64,000 nucleotides of DNA from an uncultured Bacteroidales bacterium (lineage in GTDB: Bacteria > Bacteroidota > Bacteroidia > Bacteroidales > P3). Under the pieces are notes generated by a model. The model made no database searches. It saw nothing but the letters and a program-made list of their open reading frames with translations, and was not told where the DNA came from. Made by a program: the position numbers and the translations under genes. The DNA lies in assembly GCA_944321735.1 (NCBI GenBank), contig CALUMK010000005.1:54040-118039 (forward strand). The letters are read 5' to 3'. This document shows, one piece after another, positions 62,669-64,000 of the stretch (the first letter of the stretch is position 1; each line of letters starts with the position of its first letter).

Positions 62669-63790
62669 TTATTTAATGGAATACTTCTTCCTCACCTTAC
62701 GAATGAGTTCGGCAAAGTAACTACTTTTTTCGGGAAATTTCAAACGTAAATGTTCATAAACCGCAATCGCTTTCTCCGGCGTATTGCTTTTGAGGTACAT
62801 TTCAGCCAAGGTTTCGGTTCCAAAACTGAAATCTTCAATCGAACTTCCTCCTTGATCCGGGTCGAAGGAACTGTAATCGAAATTCTCATCAATCCGAATC
62901 GGATGTTCGCCACCTCCTTGCAAGAAACGATCTATCAATTCACCCGACGAAAGCCGAGCATTCCCTGCACGGGCATCCGCAGCATGCCGGACTGCCGCCA
63001 TCAACGGATGTCTTACCGACAATGATGACTCTTGCCTTGAATTTTCCGGCTGACCCGATTCATCCTGCCGTACCGACCCCCTATCCGGACTCATCGAAGA
63101 TTTTTCCACTGGAAATGGAATGCCTTGCAAAGACGACTCTGCCGCATCGGATAAGTTCCTGCTCAATGTCTCGTCAGAAGACGCCTTTTTCCCGTTCGCT
63201 GCCCGCCCCTTATGCAACATGGCTCGAACTTGTTCCACATCGATATGCTTAGGAGCATCCATCGGGGCAGATTGTTCCTCGACAACAGGGACAAAGCCGG
63301 CCCTCCGGATCTGTTGTTCTCTTCGGGCTTCGGCATCCGATACCGTTTTTTGAATCTTCCGACCAGGCTGCTCTGGTCGCGCAGGGGGAGTAGGAGATTG
63401 AGCATTCTCCTTTTCTGCCTTCAAAACAGGTTTTGCCAAGGGTCGTGCGGTCTGTCTTCGGCGATTCTCTGCCCAAGGCATACGTTCTTCCTTCTTTGGC
63501 AAAGAGGATGAGGCCCGAATCTGGGAATCCGGTTCTACCGACAAACGTCCAGTATTCCCGATATTCTCTACCTGCAACTTGAGACGATCCCGGTCCGGCA
63601 CAGAAATAGCCACCCGGGACAATAACGAACGATAGGTTTCCTCGTCGCCCAGTTTCTTGAGGTTGAGCAAGAGCATAAACTGGGCATACTGGCAATAGGG
63701 ATAACGGCTCACAACCTCCTTGTATTCCAGAAGGCTATCCGGATCCAAAAGATCCAATCGGTCGTTATATAAAGAAAACTTCTTGCCCAT
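62669..63790 (-). CDS. Conserved hypothetical protein with C-terminal TPR-like segment
   Basis: A 373-residue protein from ATG 63790 (MGKKFSLYNDRLDLLDPDSL); the longer frame to 63880 runs through the promoter. The N-terminal ~75 residues are helical (YPYCQYAQFMLLLNLKKLGD). A long disordered, Arg/Gln/Pro-rich middle follows (about 85-300). The end is ordered: FSFGTETLAEMYLKSNTPEK, then AIAVYEHLRLKFPEKSSYFA, a TPR-like pair. No signal peptide or membrane helix, so probably cytoplasmic. In Bacteroidales a TPR protein next to secG is familiar, but its role is unknown. Confidence 0.8.
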   Translation of the reverse strand: MGKKFSLYNDRLDLLDPDSLLEYKEVVSRYPYCQYAQFMLLLNLKKLGDEETYRSLLSRVAISVPDRDRLKLQVENIGNTGRLSVEPDSQIRASSSLPKKEERMPWAENRRRQTARPLAKPVLKAEKENAQSPTPPARPEQPGRKIQKTVSDAEARREQQIRRAGFVPVVEEQSAPMDAPKHIDVEQVRAMLHKGRAANGKKASSDETLSRNLSDAAESSLQGIPFPVEKSSMSPDRGSVRQDESGQPENSRQESSLSVRHPLMAAVRHAADARAGNARLSSGELIDRFLQGGGEHPIRIDENFDYSSFDPDQGGSSIEDFSFGTETLAEMYLKSNTPEKAIAVYEHLRLKFPEKSSYFAELIRKVRKKYSIK

Positions 63791-63796
63791 GATTCT

Positions 63797-63805
63797 GCAA
63801 AAGTA
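63797..63805 (-). promoter_or_regulatory. -7 element just before the hypothetical gene
   Basis: The - strand reads TACTTTTGC, a perfect TAnnTTTGC ending 6 bases before the ATG at 63790. With the usual TSS spacing of about 7 bases, the transcript would be leaderless or nearly so. Confidence 0.5.
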
Positions 63806-63820
63806 GGAAAAACCATGTAA

Positions 63821-64000
63821 TTCGCTATGGGTTGGCTGCGCCGAAGATTGGCTATCGCCGAAGCTCCTACGCCTCAGCAAACTCGAGCAAGCTCGGTTTG
63901 CGTTCGGCTCAATCGGAGCTTTGGCTTGGTCTCGGCATAATCAAAGCAAGCTTTGCTTCTGCTCTCGACTTTCGCTATCGTTGGCTGCGCCGAAGATAGC
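63821..64000. repeat. REP-like element with ~30-bp terminal direct repeats, cut by the window edge
   Basis: TTCGCTAT, then GTTGGCTGCGCCGAAGAT, occurs at 63821-63848 (one extra G) and 63971-63997. Between them are CTCGAGCAAGCTCGG and, at 63960-63978, the inverted form of the ATAGTGAAAGTCGAGAGCA block with one mismatch. A further unit may continue outside the window. Confidence 0.75.

Overview
The window looks like chromosomal DNA of a Bacteroidota member, most likely order Bacteroidales. The evidence is: many secreted proteins with a Por/type IX secretion (T9SS) C-terminal sorting domain; repeated matches to the Bacteroidota -7 promoter element TAnnTTTG; a FeoA-FeoB fusion; DUF4270, DUF6029 and Omp28 proteins; a one-domain GT5 'glycogen synthase' next to DUF4270 and glmS; and methylmalonyl-CoA epimerase, typical of propionate-forming Bacteroidales. 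The species cannot be named from the sequence.

Region 1 (1-24983, nearly all + strand) is rich in T9SS cargo. Seven secreted genes or gene remnants alternate with a few housekeeping genes: a SUI1/eIF1-like factor, dGTPase, methylmalonyl-CoA epimerase and a frameshifted NtrY-like histidine kinase. Two remnants sit near the left end: a signal-peptide/sorting-domain fragment with an early stop, and a subtilase that lost its core by deletion. The region ends with two paralogous modules in tandem. Each module is a ~1340-residue GLUG/Ig-like (BIG2) surface protein, then an RNA hairpin, then a 39-residue one-helix membrane microprotein, then a poly-T terminator. The microproteins and the shared layout are the best candidate here for something undescribed.

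Region 2 (25239-27156, - strand) is an AT-rich two-gene cassette, a RloA-like AAA ATPase and a RloB-like TOPRIM protein, probably an Abi-type phage defence system.

Region 3 (27422-44977, - strand) holds the operon TlpA / DUF6029 / Omp28 / small T9SS protein, a THUMP methyltransferase with eroded motifs, a FlK-like thioesterase, kbl, an outer-membrane barrel, pepP, feoAB with a palindromic candidate operator, and the operon GT5 / DUF4270 / glmS. Between genes lie REP-like stem-loop elements, mostly placed between the 3' end of one gene and the promoter of the next.

Region 4 (45103-64000) begins with divergent promoters for the GT5 operon and recJ. It continues on the - strand with riboflavin kinase/pyk, an OMP and sppA, a folK-deoxynucleoside kinase fusion, an internally deleted AlbA_2-type gene, wbqC, an FG-GAP/VCBS T9SS protein, dihydroorotase and metK. 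Two + strand tRNA genes (Pro-CGG, Thr-CGT) follow, then secG and a conserved hypothetical gene. All assignments rest on reading motifs and context; no database search was run.
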